Shown one piece after another: positions 8,445-15,778 of a stretch of DNA of 64,000 bases; the first letter of the stretch is position 1, and every line of letters starts with the position of its first letter. The DNA is from Gudongella sp034006985 (GTDB taxonomy: Bacteria; Bacillota; Clostridia; Tissierellales; Tissierellaceae). Position numbers and translations under genes: made by a program. The notes beneath the pieces are model-generated. The model was not told the DNA's origin, searched no databases, and saw only the letters and a program-made list of their open reading frames with translations. The stretch is from assembly GCA_034006985.1 (NCBI GenBank), contig JAVERT010000001.1:1-64000 (forward strand), written 5' to 3'.

Positions 8445-8468
8445 AGGAGCAAAAGCTCCTTTTATTTG
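8445..8468 (+). terminator. Intrinsic terminator after divIVA
   Basis: AGGAGC (8445-8450) pairs perfectly with GCTCCT (8455-8460) around an AAAA loop, followed by TTTATTTG. It closes the transcript that begins near 4040. Confidence 0.75.
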
Positions 8469-8643
8469 TTTTGGAAGATAAAAAGTTCTACTCTATATCA
8501 TCTGAAAATGGGGTTCTAGATGATGGAATGCCAATCGTATTAGAGAAAGTGCTCGTGAAAAACGTAGTTATAATCTAAGGAAACTGAGTATTTCATAATA
8601 AGAACGTCAAATTCGCTATTTTTTATAAGTGGGAGGAAAGCAA
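8469..8643 (+). other. lspA leader region, possible decayed reading frame
   Basis: No firm gene is seen between the divIVA terminator and lspA. A frame from a TTG at 8471 runs 35 codons to a stop at 8576-8578, but no RBS precedes it. A second frame, open from about 8522 to 8599, reads RESAREKRSYNLRKL and then stops. The segment contains AATAAGAACGTC (8597-8608), found also in the rplS leader, and a block (8577-8597) resembling the leader of the YugP-like gene. It could be a relic coding sequence or a regulatory leader, and I cannot decide between them. Confidence 0.4.
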
Positions 8644-9111
8644 TTGAGTTTTATAGTTAGTATTTTAATAGTAGTTGCTGATCAGCTAACTAAGTACTTA
8701 GCTGTTGAGTTTTTAATGGATAAAAGACCCATAGTTTTGATTAATAACTTAATAGAATTACATTTTGTTAAAAACTATGGTGCAGCATTTGGTATCATGC
8801 AAAATAAACGTTGGTTTTTTATTGTAATAACACTGATTGTTCTTATGGCTATTATCATTTTTATAATAAAAAACAATTATATCTTGCATAAATTAACAAA
8901 GATTGCATTAGGCTCTCTGTTAGGAGGAGCGACTGGAAATCTTATTGATAGGATTAGGTTAAGCTATGTAGTAGATTTCATCAAGGTAGACTTAGGTAGG
9001 CTTTATGATTTTCCTGTTTTCAATATAGCAGATATATTTATTGTAGTAGGCACTATACTATTAGTCCTTTTGATCTTATTCGATAAACACGAAGTAAAGC
9101 AGGGGAGATAG
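8644..9111 (+). CDS. lspA: Lipoprotein signal peptidase (signal peptidase II)
   Basis: LspA cleaves the signal peptide of diacylglyceryl-prolipoproteins in the membrane. The protein has four hydrophobic segments and conserved aspartates in NLIDR (Asp102), VVDF (Asp111) and FNIAD (Asp130), the last two at the spacing of the aspartyl-protease dyad. The NYGAAFG motif is at 44-50. The start is TTG at 8644: GGGAGG at 8631-8636 is seven bases upstream. The in-frame GTG at 8629 overlaps this RBS and has none of its own. Length is 155 residues, normal for the family. rluD follows after one base. Confidence 0.95.
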   Translation: MSFIVSILIVVADQLTKYLAVEFLMDKRPIVLINNLIELHFVKNYGAAFGIMQNKRWFFIVITLIVLMAIIIFIIKNNYILHKLTKIALGSLLGGATGNLIDRIRLSYVVDFIKVDLGRLYDFPVFNIADIFIVVGTILLVLLILFDKHEVKQGR

Positions 9112-9112
9112 G

Positions 9113-10039
9113 ATGGAAGAAATAAATATTTATGTAAATGAAGAAGATAATGAAAGACTAGATTTTTATTTAGCTTCTGAACTTGATGAAATATCACGAA
9201 GCTTTATTAAAAAGTTAATTAAAGAAGAAAGAATTTTTGTAAATAAAGAACTTAAAAAAGCTAGCTATTTAGTTAAAGAAGGAGACCAGATATTAGTAGA
9301 GCTACCAGAACCTAAAAAATTAGAAATAATTCCACAAAATTTGCCTATTGAGATAGTATACGAGGATGAATATTTAGCCGTTGTCAATAAGCCCCAGGGA
9401 ATGGTTGTACATCCAGCACCAGGAAACTATGATAAAACCTTAGTTAATGCACTTTTATATCATCTCGACAAGCTCTCGTCAATAAATGGCATTATAAGAC
9501 CCGGAATCGTGCATAGGCTTGACAAAGATACCTCAGGCTTATTAGTTGTAGCTAAAAATGATGTTGCCCATAGAGGCCTTTCAGAGCAACTTAAAACTCA
9601 TTCAGTTCAAAGAGAATATATTGCTTTGGTTCATTTTAATTTAAAAAACGATGCTGGTACCATTAACGCACCGATAGGAAGAGATACAAGAGATCGAAAA
9701 AAAATGGCGGTTACTTATAAGAATAGTAAAGAAGCAATTACTCATTATAAAGTATTGAAACGCTACAATAAATATACATTAATTTCAGTTAAACTGGAAA
9801 CTGGAAGAACACATCAAATAAGAGTACATTTTTCTAATATTAATCATCCAATTGTAGGAGACCCTGTTTATTCTAAGATTGCTAATGAATTCAAAATAGA
9901 AAAACAACTACTACATTCTAAAAAAATAGCATTCACTCATCCAATTACTCATATTGAAATGATATTTGAATGCGAGTTACCTATTCACTTCACAAGCATT
10001 TTGGAAAGGCTTGAAAAGGAGGCCTCTGATGGATATTAA
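9113..10039 (+). CDS. rluD: RluD-family 23S rRNA pseudouridine synthase
   Basis: The 308-residue protein has an N-terminal S4 RNA-binding domain (about residues 14-65) and a pseudouridine synthase domain with the catalytic motif HRLDKDTSG, Asp137 being the nucleophile. Later motifs include AVTYKNSKEAITHYKVL and GRTHQIRVHF. The family modifies uridines in large-subunit rRNA. RluD is the best guess because of its position after lspA (as YlyB in Bacillus), but the exact target uridines cannot be read from sequence. The 3' end overlaps pyrR by 11 bases. Confidence 0.93.
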   Translation: MEEINIYVNEEDNERLDFYLASELDEISRSFIKKLIKEERIFVNKELKKASYLVKEGDQILVELPEPKKLEIIPQNLPIEIVYEDEYLAVVNKPQGMVVHPAPGNYDKTLVNALLYHLDKLSSINGIIRPGIVHRLDKDTSGLLVVAKNDVAHRGLSEQLKTHSVQREYIALVHFNLKNDAGTINAPIGRDTRDRKKMAVTYKNSKEAITHYKVLKRYNKYTLISVKLETGRTHQIRVHFSNINHPIVGDPVYSKIANEFKIEKQLLHSKKIAFTHPITHIEMIFECELPIHFTSILERLEKEASDGY

Positions 10040-10562
10040 AGCTACTATTATGGATCAAAAAGCAATTGCCCGAGCAATTACTAGAATTTCTAATGAAATT
10101 ATCGAACGGAACAAAGGTGTTAAAGATGTAGTATTTGTTGGAATAAAAACTAGAGGAGTACCTTTTGCGAACAGAATTGCTGATAAAATATTTGAAATAG
10201 AAAATGAAAAAATCCCTGTTTATAATTTAGACATAAGTCTTTATAGAGATGACTTACAAGAAATCACAGATCAGCCAATTGTAAATGAGCCATTTGTTGG
10301 TGATATTAACAATAAAATTATAATATTAATAGATGATGTAATATATACTGGAAGAACTGTAAGAGCAGCCTTAGATGCATTAATAGATAAAGGAAGACCT
10401 AAAAAGGTGCAGCTAGCAGTATTAGTAGATAGAGGTCATAGAGAACTACCTATTAGGCCAGACTATATTGGCAAAAATGTTCCAACTTCTAAAACAGAGT
10501 TAGTTAATGTGAAATTCATGGAAACAGATTCTAAAGATCAAGTAGTAATAAAAACAAGGTAG
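10029..10562 (+). CDS. pyrR: PyrR bifunctional pyr-operon regulator / uracil phosphoribosyltransferase
   Basis: PyrR attenuates pyrimidine biosynthesis mRNAs when UMP is high and has weak uracil phosphoribosyltransferase activity. The PRPP loop IILIDDVIYTGRT is at residues 98-110, and the N-terminus (IMDQKAIARAITRISNEIIERN) fits the family. The ATG at 10029 has AAAGGAGG at 10015-10022. An in-frame upstream ATG would add 21 unrelated residues encoded inside rluD, so I reject it. Length is 177 residues, normal. No other pyr genes except pyrH are in the window, and no PyrR-binding loop is seen in its leader, so it would act on distant operons. Confidence 0.95.
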   Translation: MDIKATIMDQKAIARAITRISNEIIERNKGVKDVVFVGIKTRGVPFANRIADKIFEIENEKIPVYNLDISLYRDDLQEITDQPIVNEPFVGDINNKIIILIDDVIYTGRTVRAALDALIDKGRPKKVQLAVLVDRGHRELPIRPDYIGKNVPTSKTELVNVKFMETDSKDQVVIKTR

Positions 10563-10586
10563 AAGATTAATTAATCTTCTACCTTT
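10558..10586. terminator. Bidirectional terminator shared by pyrR and rqcH
   Basis: A perfect 26-base palindrome has arms of 13 bases (10558-10570 and 10571-10583), flanked by A-rich sequence on the left and T-rich sequence on the right. It therefore works for both strands. The stops of both convergent genes (10560-10562 on plus, 10571-10573 on minus) lie inside it. Confidence 0.85.
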
Positions 10587-12346
10587 GTAATTTCTTGAGA
10601 TTTTAATAATTGAGGGTTGACCAATAGAGTTTTTTGATTTGTATATATTACCATTCCTGTTTTAGCATTTTTAGGTTTTCTAACATATTTTTTATCAGTA
10701 TAATCTACTTCAACAGAAGAAGAATTTCTACCACTACTATAAAAAGCTGCTAAAATAGCAGATTCTAACATAGTTGATTCTGGAATCTCTTTTCCTTCTG
10801 TCTTTAATATAACATGACTACCAGGAATTCCTTTTGTATGGAACCATATATCCTCTTTTTTTGCTATTTTCATAGTTAAAAACTCATTTTGTTTGCTATT
10901 TTTCCCCACATATATATGGAAGTTATCTGAAGATATAAAATGGAGTGGTTTCAAAGGTTTTTCTTTTATTTTTTTTCTTGACTTGGTTTTTATGGTTATA
11001 TATCCACCAATAATTAACTCTTCTTTTATTTCTTCAAGGTCTTCAACACTTGCAGAGTTTACTATACTCATAATCACATGTTCAATATAATCAATTTCTG
11101 CTTGTGTATCTGGTATTTGCTTTAGCAATAACCTATTTGCAGTTTTTAATTTTGCGTACTTTTTATAATAATTTTGAGCATTTTCTGCTGCAGAAACCTT
11201 GCTATCTAATGGTACTAGCAATTCTTTTAAATTTTCATCGTAATAATTTTCCAACAAAATTTCGCTTGAACCTTTTGGTATTTTATGAAGACTAGATTGT
11301 AATAAATCAGCATATATTTTATATTTTTCTCTATCTCTACTATTTAACAAATCTTCTTTTTGATTAGCTAATTTTTTTTGAGACCTTTCCAATCTATTGA
11401 CTAGCATTTTTCTGAAATTAGCAGATTTTTGGATAACTCTATCAAAAGTATCTTTTTTAGAATAAACATAATCTAATAGTGCAGAAATACTATCTACTTC
11501 TGTAAATTCAATATTTCCGTATTGTTTTAAAGGCATAGCGTAGAAGGCAATTATTTCTTCTGTATCCTCCCTTGAGATATACATAGGTTCAAATTCATTA
11601 TTATTAACTTTAGTCATTATAATACTAAAAGCATCGTATAGTTTTAAAATAGAATCTGAATTTAAGCTAATAATTGTCCTATTTGATTCTAAATCAGCTA
11701 AGAAGCAGATTTCTCTACTAATCAATGGACTTAACCCCATATAAGATCCATACAAAAATTTCAGCAATTTTTGATTCTTTTCTGCCTTTTCTAAATGAGA
11801 TTTAAACTCTTTTAAATTTAAATCAATAGGATTTGATTTTTCATCTATATCTATAAATAAATATTGTAGCCCAGGTAGTATTTGTCTAACTCTAGAAATA
11901 CTGAGTGGTACTCTTTTTATAGAATCAAGTATAATATGGGATTCTTTATCTACTAAAATAATATTACTGTGCTTACCCATTATTTCAATTATTAGTTCTC
12001 TGTTTTTTTTGTTTCCTAGTTCATCAAATCCAGATAGCGTAAATACAACAACACGATCCATCTTATATTGCTCTATATTCAAAATAATAGAACTAGTAAT
12101 ATGCTTTCGTAGTAGCATACAAAACATAGGTGGAGATAATGGATTTTTTTTAGACTCATTAGTAATATACAATCTAGGATTGTTACTACTAGCAGAAAGT
12201 AGTAGTTTATAATTTTTCCCATTACTATAAACTTGAATTAAGAGTTCATCTTTTTCTTGTTGATGAATTTTATCTATACGGCCTCCTATTAAGAGTTGGG
12301 ATAGTTCATGGACAATAGCCCTTGTAGTTATACCATCATAAGACAT
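10571..12346 (-). CDS. rqcH: RqcH (NFACT family) ribosome quality-control factor
   Basis: RqcH, the bacterial Rqc2/NEMF homologue, binds obstructed 50S subunits and recruits alanyl-tRNA to add C-terminal alanine tails that mark stalled proteins for degradation. The 591-residue protein has the NFACT-N domain (MSYDGITTRAIVHEL; NPRLYIT; PPMFCMLLRKH), a central coiled coil with helix-hairpin-helix (about 290-430), and the C-terminal NFACT-R domain (NEFLTMKIAKKEDIWFHTKGIPGSHVIL). Older annotations call it fibronectin-binding protein. The start has a GGAGG RBS (12353-12357 on the plus strand). It is one of only three minus-strand genes here. Confidence 0.95.
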   Translation of the reverse strand: MSYDGITTRAIVHELSQLLIGGRIDKIHQQEKDELLIQVYSNGKNYKLLLSASSNNPRLYITNESKKNPLSPPMFCMLLRKHITSSIILNIEQYKMDRVVVFTLSGFDELGNKKNRELIIEIMGKHSNIILVDKESHIILDSIKRVPLSISRVRQILPGLQYLFIDIDEKSNPIDLNLKEFKSHLEKAEKNQKLLKFLYGSYMGLSPLISREICFLADLESNRTIISLNSDSILKLYDAFSIIMTKVNNNEFEPMYISREDTEEIIAFYAMPLKQYGNIEFTEVDSISALLDYVYSKKDTFDRVIQKSANFRKMLVNRLERSQKKLANQKEDLLNSRDREKYKIYADLLQSSLHKIPKGSSEILLENYYDENLKELLVPLDSKVSAAENAQNYYKKYAKLKTANRLLLKQIPDTQAEIDYIEHVIMSIVNSASVEDLEEIKEELIIGGYITIKTKSRKKIKEKPLKPLHFISSDNFHIYVGKNSKQNEFLTMKIAKKEDIWFHTKGIPGSHVILKTEGKEIPESTMLESAILAAFYSSGRNSSSVEVDYTDKKYVRKPKNAKTGMVIYTNQKTLLVNPQLLKSQEITKVED

Positions 12347-12378
12347 ATGTTACCTCCTTGTGATTATTATCAATCTTA

Positions 12379-12387
12379 AGTATATCA
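12379..12387 (-). promoter_or_regulatory. Candidate extended -10 promoter for rqcH
   Basis: On the minus strand the sequence reads TGATATACT: TATACT at 12384-12379 preceded by TG at 12387-12386. It lies about 35 bases before the start codon. No good -35 hexamer is present at 16-18 bases, as is common with extended -10 promoters. Confidence 0.4.
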
Positions 12388-12431
12388 TAAATCAGAATCT
12401 GCGAATAATAATACTTATTCAAGAAAAAATA

Positions 12432-12480
12432 TTAACAATTCGTAACAAAGTGTATAAATAGTATGAAATAGATGTATAAT
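12432..12480 (+). promoter_or_regulatory. Candidate promoter region for yicC
   Basis: TTAACA (12432-12437) is followed after 15 bases by TATAAA (12453-12458), and a consensus TATAAT occurs further down at 12475-12480 without a good -35. A promoter is expected here because yicC is divergent from rqcH. The exact elements are uncertain. Confidence 0.35.
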
Positions 12481-12507
12481 TATATATTAAAACTGGGAGT
12501 GATATTA

Positions 12508-13389
12508 ATGGTAAAAAGTATGACCGGTTATGGAAAAGGAGAAGCAGAAAATGCGTTGTTTAGATTAAAGGTTGAGTTAAAATCAGTAAATCATAGATAT
12601 TTAGATATAAATATAAAGTTGCCTCGGTATTTGATTTATTTAGAAGAAAGAATAAAAAAACTTATAAAAGATCAACTTAATAGAGGCAAGATAGATATTT
12701 TTATAAACCTCGATTTCATTAATCAATCTTCAATAGATGTAAAAGTAGATATACCACTTGCAAATAGTTTTAAATCAGCATTAGATAGTTTGATATTAGA
12801 GCTTGGTATTGATGATAAAGTTAGATTAAGTAATATTCTTCAAATATCTGATGTTATAAAAACAGAAAAGAAAGATTTAGATGAAGATTTAACCTGGGGT
12901 ACACTTCAATTAGCTGTTTCAGAAGCATTGGCTGGTATTACTCAGATGCGAGAATATGAAGGAGAACAGCTAAAAACTGATATTTTATTAAAGTTAAACG
13001 AAATTGAACTTATAATGGAAAAAATTAAATCTAGATCTCCTTTAGTAGTTGAAGAGTATAGGATTAAGTTAAATGAAAGAATAAAGTATCTTATGGATGA
13101 CAGCAATTTTATAGATTATGATAGGTTAGCACTTGAAGTTGCAATAATTTCTGATAAGAGTAGCATAGATGAAGAAATAATTAGATTAGGCAGCCATATA
13201 AATCAGTTTAGGGAAATTTTAAATCAAGAATCACCTGTAGGGAGAAAGTTAGATTTTTTAATCCAAGAGTTTAATAGAGAAATAAATACTATTGGTAGTA
13301 AATCCAGTGACTCAATTTTAGTAAATTCAGTTGTTGACTTAAAATCAGAGGTAGAAAAAATAAGGGAACAAATTCAAAATATAGAGTAG
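12508..13389 (+). CDS. yicC: YicC/YloC-family endoribonuclease
   Basis: YicC-family proteins are reported endoribonucleases involved in RNA turnover. The 293-residue protein starts with the hallmark MVKSMTGYGKGEAE, has the VELKSVNHRYLDI segment of the YicC N-terminal domain, and ends with the DUF1732 domain (SHINQFREIL, GRKLDFLIQEFNREINTIGSK). The ATG at 12508 is chosen over an in-frame ATG at 12472, because GGGAG precedes it and the family begins at this point. It is followed by remA and gmk, the same order as in Bacillus. Confidence 0.95.
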   Translation: MVKSMTGYGKGEAENALFRLKVELKSVNHRYLDINIKLPRYLIYLEERIKKLIKDQLNRGKIDIFINLDFINQSSIDVKVDIPLANSFKSALDSLILELGIDDKVRLSNILQISDVIKTEKKDLDEDLTWGTLQLAVSEALAGITQMREYEGEQLKTDILLKLNEIELIMEKIKSRSPLVVEEYRIKLNERIKYLMDDSNFIDYDRLALEVAIISDKSSIDEEIIRLGSHINQFREILNQESPVGRKLDFLIQEFNREINTIGSKSSDSILVNSVVDLKSEVEKIREQIQNIE

Positions 13390-13400
13390 GGGGCGATAAA

Positions 13401-13658
13401 ATGATAGTCTATTTTATAAATATCGGATTAGGAAATGTCGTTGCCTCAAATAGAGTTATTAGCGTAATAAGTCCAGACTCAGCTCCAATCAAAAGAGTTA
13501 TTCAAGATTCTAAGGAACAATCAAGGTTAATCGATGCAACTTACGGAAGAAAAACTAGAGCAGTTATCATAATGGACAGTGGGCATGTCGTATTGTCATC
13601 TTTGCAACCAGAGACTATTGCACATAGGTTGCATACAAAAGAAGAAGTGCATGAATAA
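13401..13658 (+). CDS. remA: RemA-like regulatory protein (DUF370)
   Basis: The 85-residue protein matches the RemA/YlzA family almost end to end: FINIGLGNVVASNRVISV, SPDSAPIKRVIQ, LIDATYGRKTRAVIIMDSGHV and LQPETIAHRL. In Bacillus RemA is a DNA-binding activator of extracellular-matrix and osmoprotection genes. In Clostridia the same gene is kept next to gmk, but its targets are not defined. The RBS is GGGGGCG. The gap to gmk is 22 bases. Confidence 0.93.
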   Translation: MIVYFINIGLGNVVASNRVISVISPDSAPIKRVIQDSKEQSRLIDATYGRKTRAVIIMDSGHVVLSSLQPETIAHRLHTKEEVHE

Positions 13659-13680
13659 TACTGAAAGTTGGTGGGAAGTA

Positions 13681-14310
13681 ATGGCAAAAGGATTTTTAAT
13701 GGTTCTTTCAGGTCCATCTGGAAGCGGAAAAGGAACTGTAAGCAAAGCTTTGATGGAAAGAAATGACGATATAGTATTTTCTGTATCTGCAACAACTAGA
13801 CAGCCCCGGCCTGGAGAAATAGACGGAGAGAATTATTTTTTCTATACAAAAGAAAAATTCAATGACATGATAGACAATAATGAATTTTTAGAACATGCAT
13901 TTGTTCATACAAATTATTATGGAACTCCTAAAAAATTTGTTATGGAACAAATTGAAAAAGGAGAAATAGTACTCCTAGAGATAGATGTACAAGGAGCTCT
14001 TCAAATTAAGAAGAATCATAAAGAAGCTGTATTTATATTCTTGCTTCCACCAACTATGGATGAATTGAAAGACAGAATTACCAAAAGAGGAACAGAATCT
14101 AAAGCAGATATTGATACTAGATTCTCAAATGCTTTTAAAGAATTAGATTTTGTAGGTGAATATGATTTTTTCGTAGTTAATGATAAAGTAGAATTAGCCG
14201 TTTTAGATATTGAAGCGATTATCCACTCTGAAAGACTTAGAGTAAAAAGACATAAAAATATAAAAGAACAAGTTACAAAAAAACAAGTTACAAAAAAAGG
14301 AGGTAATTGA
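13681..14310 (+). CDS. gmk: Guanylate kinase
   Basis: Gmk phosphorylates GMP to GDP. The P-loop GPSGSGKGT is at residues 11-19, and the GMP-binding segment (SATTRQPRPGEIDGENYFF), EHAFVHTNYYGTP and LLEIDVQGALQI follow. The 209-residue product from the ATG at 13681 has the family length. An in-frame ATG at 13651 would overlap remA and add ten atypical residues. The extreme C-terminus carries a tandem QVTKK duplication encoded by a 15-base direct repeat. The stop is one base before the rpoZ start. Confidence 0.95.
   Translation: MAKGFLMVLSGPSGSGKGTVSKALMERNDDIVFSVSATTRQPRPGEIDGENYFFYTKEKFNDMIDNNEFLEHAFVHTNYYGTPKKFVMEQIEKGEIVLLEIDVQGALQIKKNHKEAVFIFLLPPTMDELKDRITKRGTESKADIDTRFSNAFKELDFVGEYDFFVVNDKVELAVLDIEAIIHSERLRVKRHKNIKEQVTKKQVTKKGGN
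14268..14297 (+). repeat. 15-base tandem duplication at the gmk 3' end
   Basis: The unit acaagttacaaaaaa occurs twice head to tail (14268-14282 and 14283-14297), encoding QVTKK twice, directly before the AGGAGGT RBS of rpoZ. It looks like a recent slippage duplication. Confidence 0.85.
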
Positions 14311-14311
14311 T

Positions 14312-14521
14312 ATGACTGATAAAATTAATGAATTTGCACTTGAAGAAGAAAACAGATATACCCTTGTAATGATTGCTGCAAAGAGGGCTAGACAAATAAT
14401 TGAAGGTTCAGAACCTAAATTAGAATCGAAATTTAATAAACCAGTTACTATTGCTCTGGATGAGATAACTCATGGATTGATAGAATATGTTAAACCTCCA
14501 ACAATAGTAACTAACAAGTAG
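14312..14521 (+). CDS. rpoZ: RNA polymerase omega subunit
   Basis: Omega is the small subunit that helps RNA polymerase fold and assemble around beta-prime. The 69-residue protein has the family core NRYTLVMIAAKRARQII and KPVTIALDEITHGLIEYV. It starts two bases after the gmk stop with a strong AAAGGAGGT RBS, in the usual gmk-rpoZ-coaBC order. No missing residues are apparent. Confidence 0.94.
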   Translation: MTDKINEFALEEENRYTLVMIAAKRARQIIEGSEPKLESKFNKPVTIALDEITHGLIEYVKPPTIVTNK

Positions 14522-14530
14522 GTGTTCTAA

Positions 14531-15736
14531 ATGTTAAAAGGGAAAACTGTTTTATTAGGTATAACTGGAGGTATTGCTGCTTATAAATCAGCAGATCTTG
14601 TTAGTAAATTGAAGAAGGCAGATGTAAATGTTGATATAATAATGACAGAGGCAGCAACAAAATTTGTAACCCCATTGACATTTCAAACTATGTCTCAAAA
14701 TAGAGTGCATGTTGAAATGTTTGGATTAGAAGATGAAATGAATGTTGAACATATTTCACTTGCTCAAAGAGCAGATGTTATTCTTATTGCACCAGCTAGT
14801 GCAAATACTATAAGTAAAATAGCTAATGGTATAGCAGATAATTTATTGACCACAACAATCTTAGCCTCAAAGGCTAGGATTATATTTGCTCCTGCTATGA
14901 ATTCCACTATGTATTTAAATGAAGCAACTGTTGAAAATATTGAAAAATTAAAATCTCGTGGTCATATATTCTTAAAGCCAGGTGAAGGTAGATTAGCTTG
15001 TGGTGATATAGGTCCTGGCAAAATGAGTGAACCTATTGAAATAATTGATGCCTTGGAAGAGTTTTTTACGCAAAAAGACTTTATAGGTAAAAAAGTAATC
15101 ATTACTGCTGGACCTACTATCGAACCTATAGACCCAGTAAGGTATATAACTAATCACTCTAGTGGGAAAATGGGTTATTCGTTAGCAAAAGAATTCAGAA
15201 ACAGAGGGGCTGAAGTAATTCTAGTGACAGGCCCAAGTTCATTGGATGTTCCATTAAACATCCAGACTATAAGAGTAAATACAACTTTAGAAATGCTAGA
15301 TGCTGTAAAAATGAATTTTGAATTTTGCGATATACTAATAAAATCTGCTGCCCCATCAGATTATAGAGTTGAAAATTATCAAAATAAAAAAATAAAAAAA
15401 TCTCCAGATAAAGATGAAAAACTAACAATAGATCTAGTAAAAAATCCAGATATAGCTAAATATTTTGGTGAGATTAAGAGAGATAAAATTATGATAGGGT
15501 TTGCAGCTGAAACAAATAATTTAATAGAGTATGCTAAGAAAAAGCTTATTGAAAAGAATTTTGACTTTATTGTTGCAAATGATCTCACAAAAGCAGGAGC
15601 AGGATTTAAAGAAGACACAAACATTGTAACTATAATTCATAAAAATGGAGAGATAGATGATTTACCAATTATGAAAAAAGCTTTATTATCAAAGGTAATT
15701 GCAGATAAAGCTCTAAATTTGATCGACAAAGGCTAG
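14531..15736 (+). CDS. coaBC: Bifunctional CoaBC (phosphopantothenoylcysteine synthetase/decarboxylase)
   Basis: CoaBC joins cysteine to 4'-phosphopantothenate and decarboxylates the product in coenzyme A synthesis. The N-terminal FMN-binding decarboxylase half has GITGGIAAYKSADL, PASANTISKIANGIADNL, the PAMNSTM motif and the active-site Cys in GRLACGDIGPGKM. The C-terminal synthetase half starts near residue 188 with KKVIITAGPTIEPIDPVRYI and NHSSGKMGYSLA. The length of 401 residues is typical. coaD, a later enzyme of the pathway, is about 18 kb downstream. The stop overlaps a hairpin. Confidence 0.96.
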   Translation: MLKGKTVLLGITGGIAAYKSADLVSKLKKADVNVDIIMTEAATKFVTPLTFQTMSQNRVHVEMFGLEDEMNVEHISLAQRADVILIAPASANTISKIANGIADNLLTTTILASKARIIFAPAMNSTMYLNEATVENIEKLKSRGHIFLKPGEGRLACGDIGPGKMSEPIEIIDALEEFFTQKDFIGKKVIITAGPTIEPIDPVRYITNHSSGKMGYSLAKEFRNRGAEVILVTGPSSLDVPLNIQTIRVNTTLEMLDAVKMNFEFCDILIKSAAPSDYRVENYQNKKIKKSPDKDEKLTIDLVKNPDIAKYFGEIKRDKIMIGFAAETNNLIEYAKKKLIEKNFDFIVANDLTKAGAGFKEDTNIVTIIHKNGEIDDLPIMKKALLSKVIADKALNLIDKG

Positions 15737-15754
15737 ATGATTCTAGCTTTTGTT
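15728..15754 (+). terminator. Hairpin between coaBC and priA, possible weak terminator
   Basis: GCTAG (15732-15736) pairs with CTAGC (15743-15747) around a six-base loop, and flanking AAAG/TTTT extends the stem. TTTTGTT follows. The stop of coaBC is within it. priA begins only about 30 bases later without a visible promoter, so it may only reduce read-through. Confidence 0.5.
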
Positions 15755-15778
15755 CTATGATGCTAGGAGGGTAATTAC

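Noticed and set aside
8422..8643. T-box or known riboswitch before lspA
   Set aside because: No T-box AGGGTGG motif and no recognisable conserved riboswitch core; only short shared words are seen.
9966..10028. Extended N-terminus of pyrR
   Set aside because: The extra 21 residues are the out-of-frame end of rluD and lie before the pyrR RBS; the family starts at 10029.
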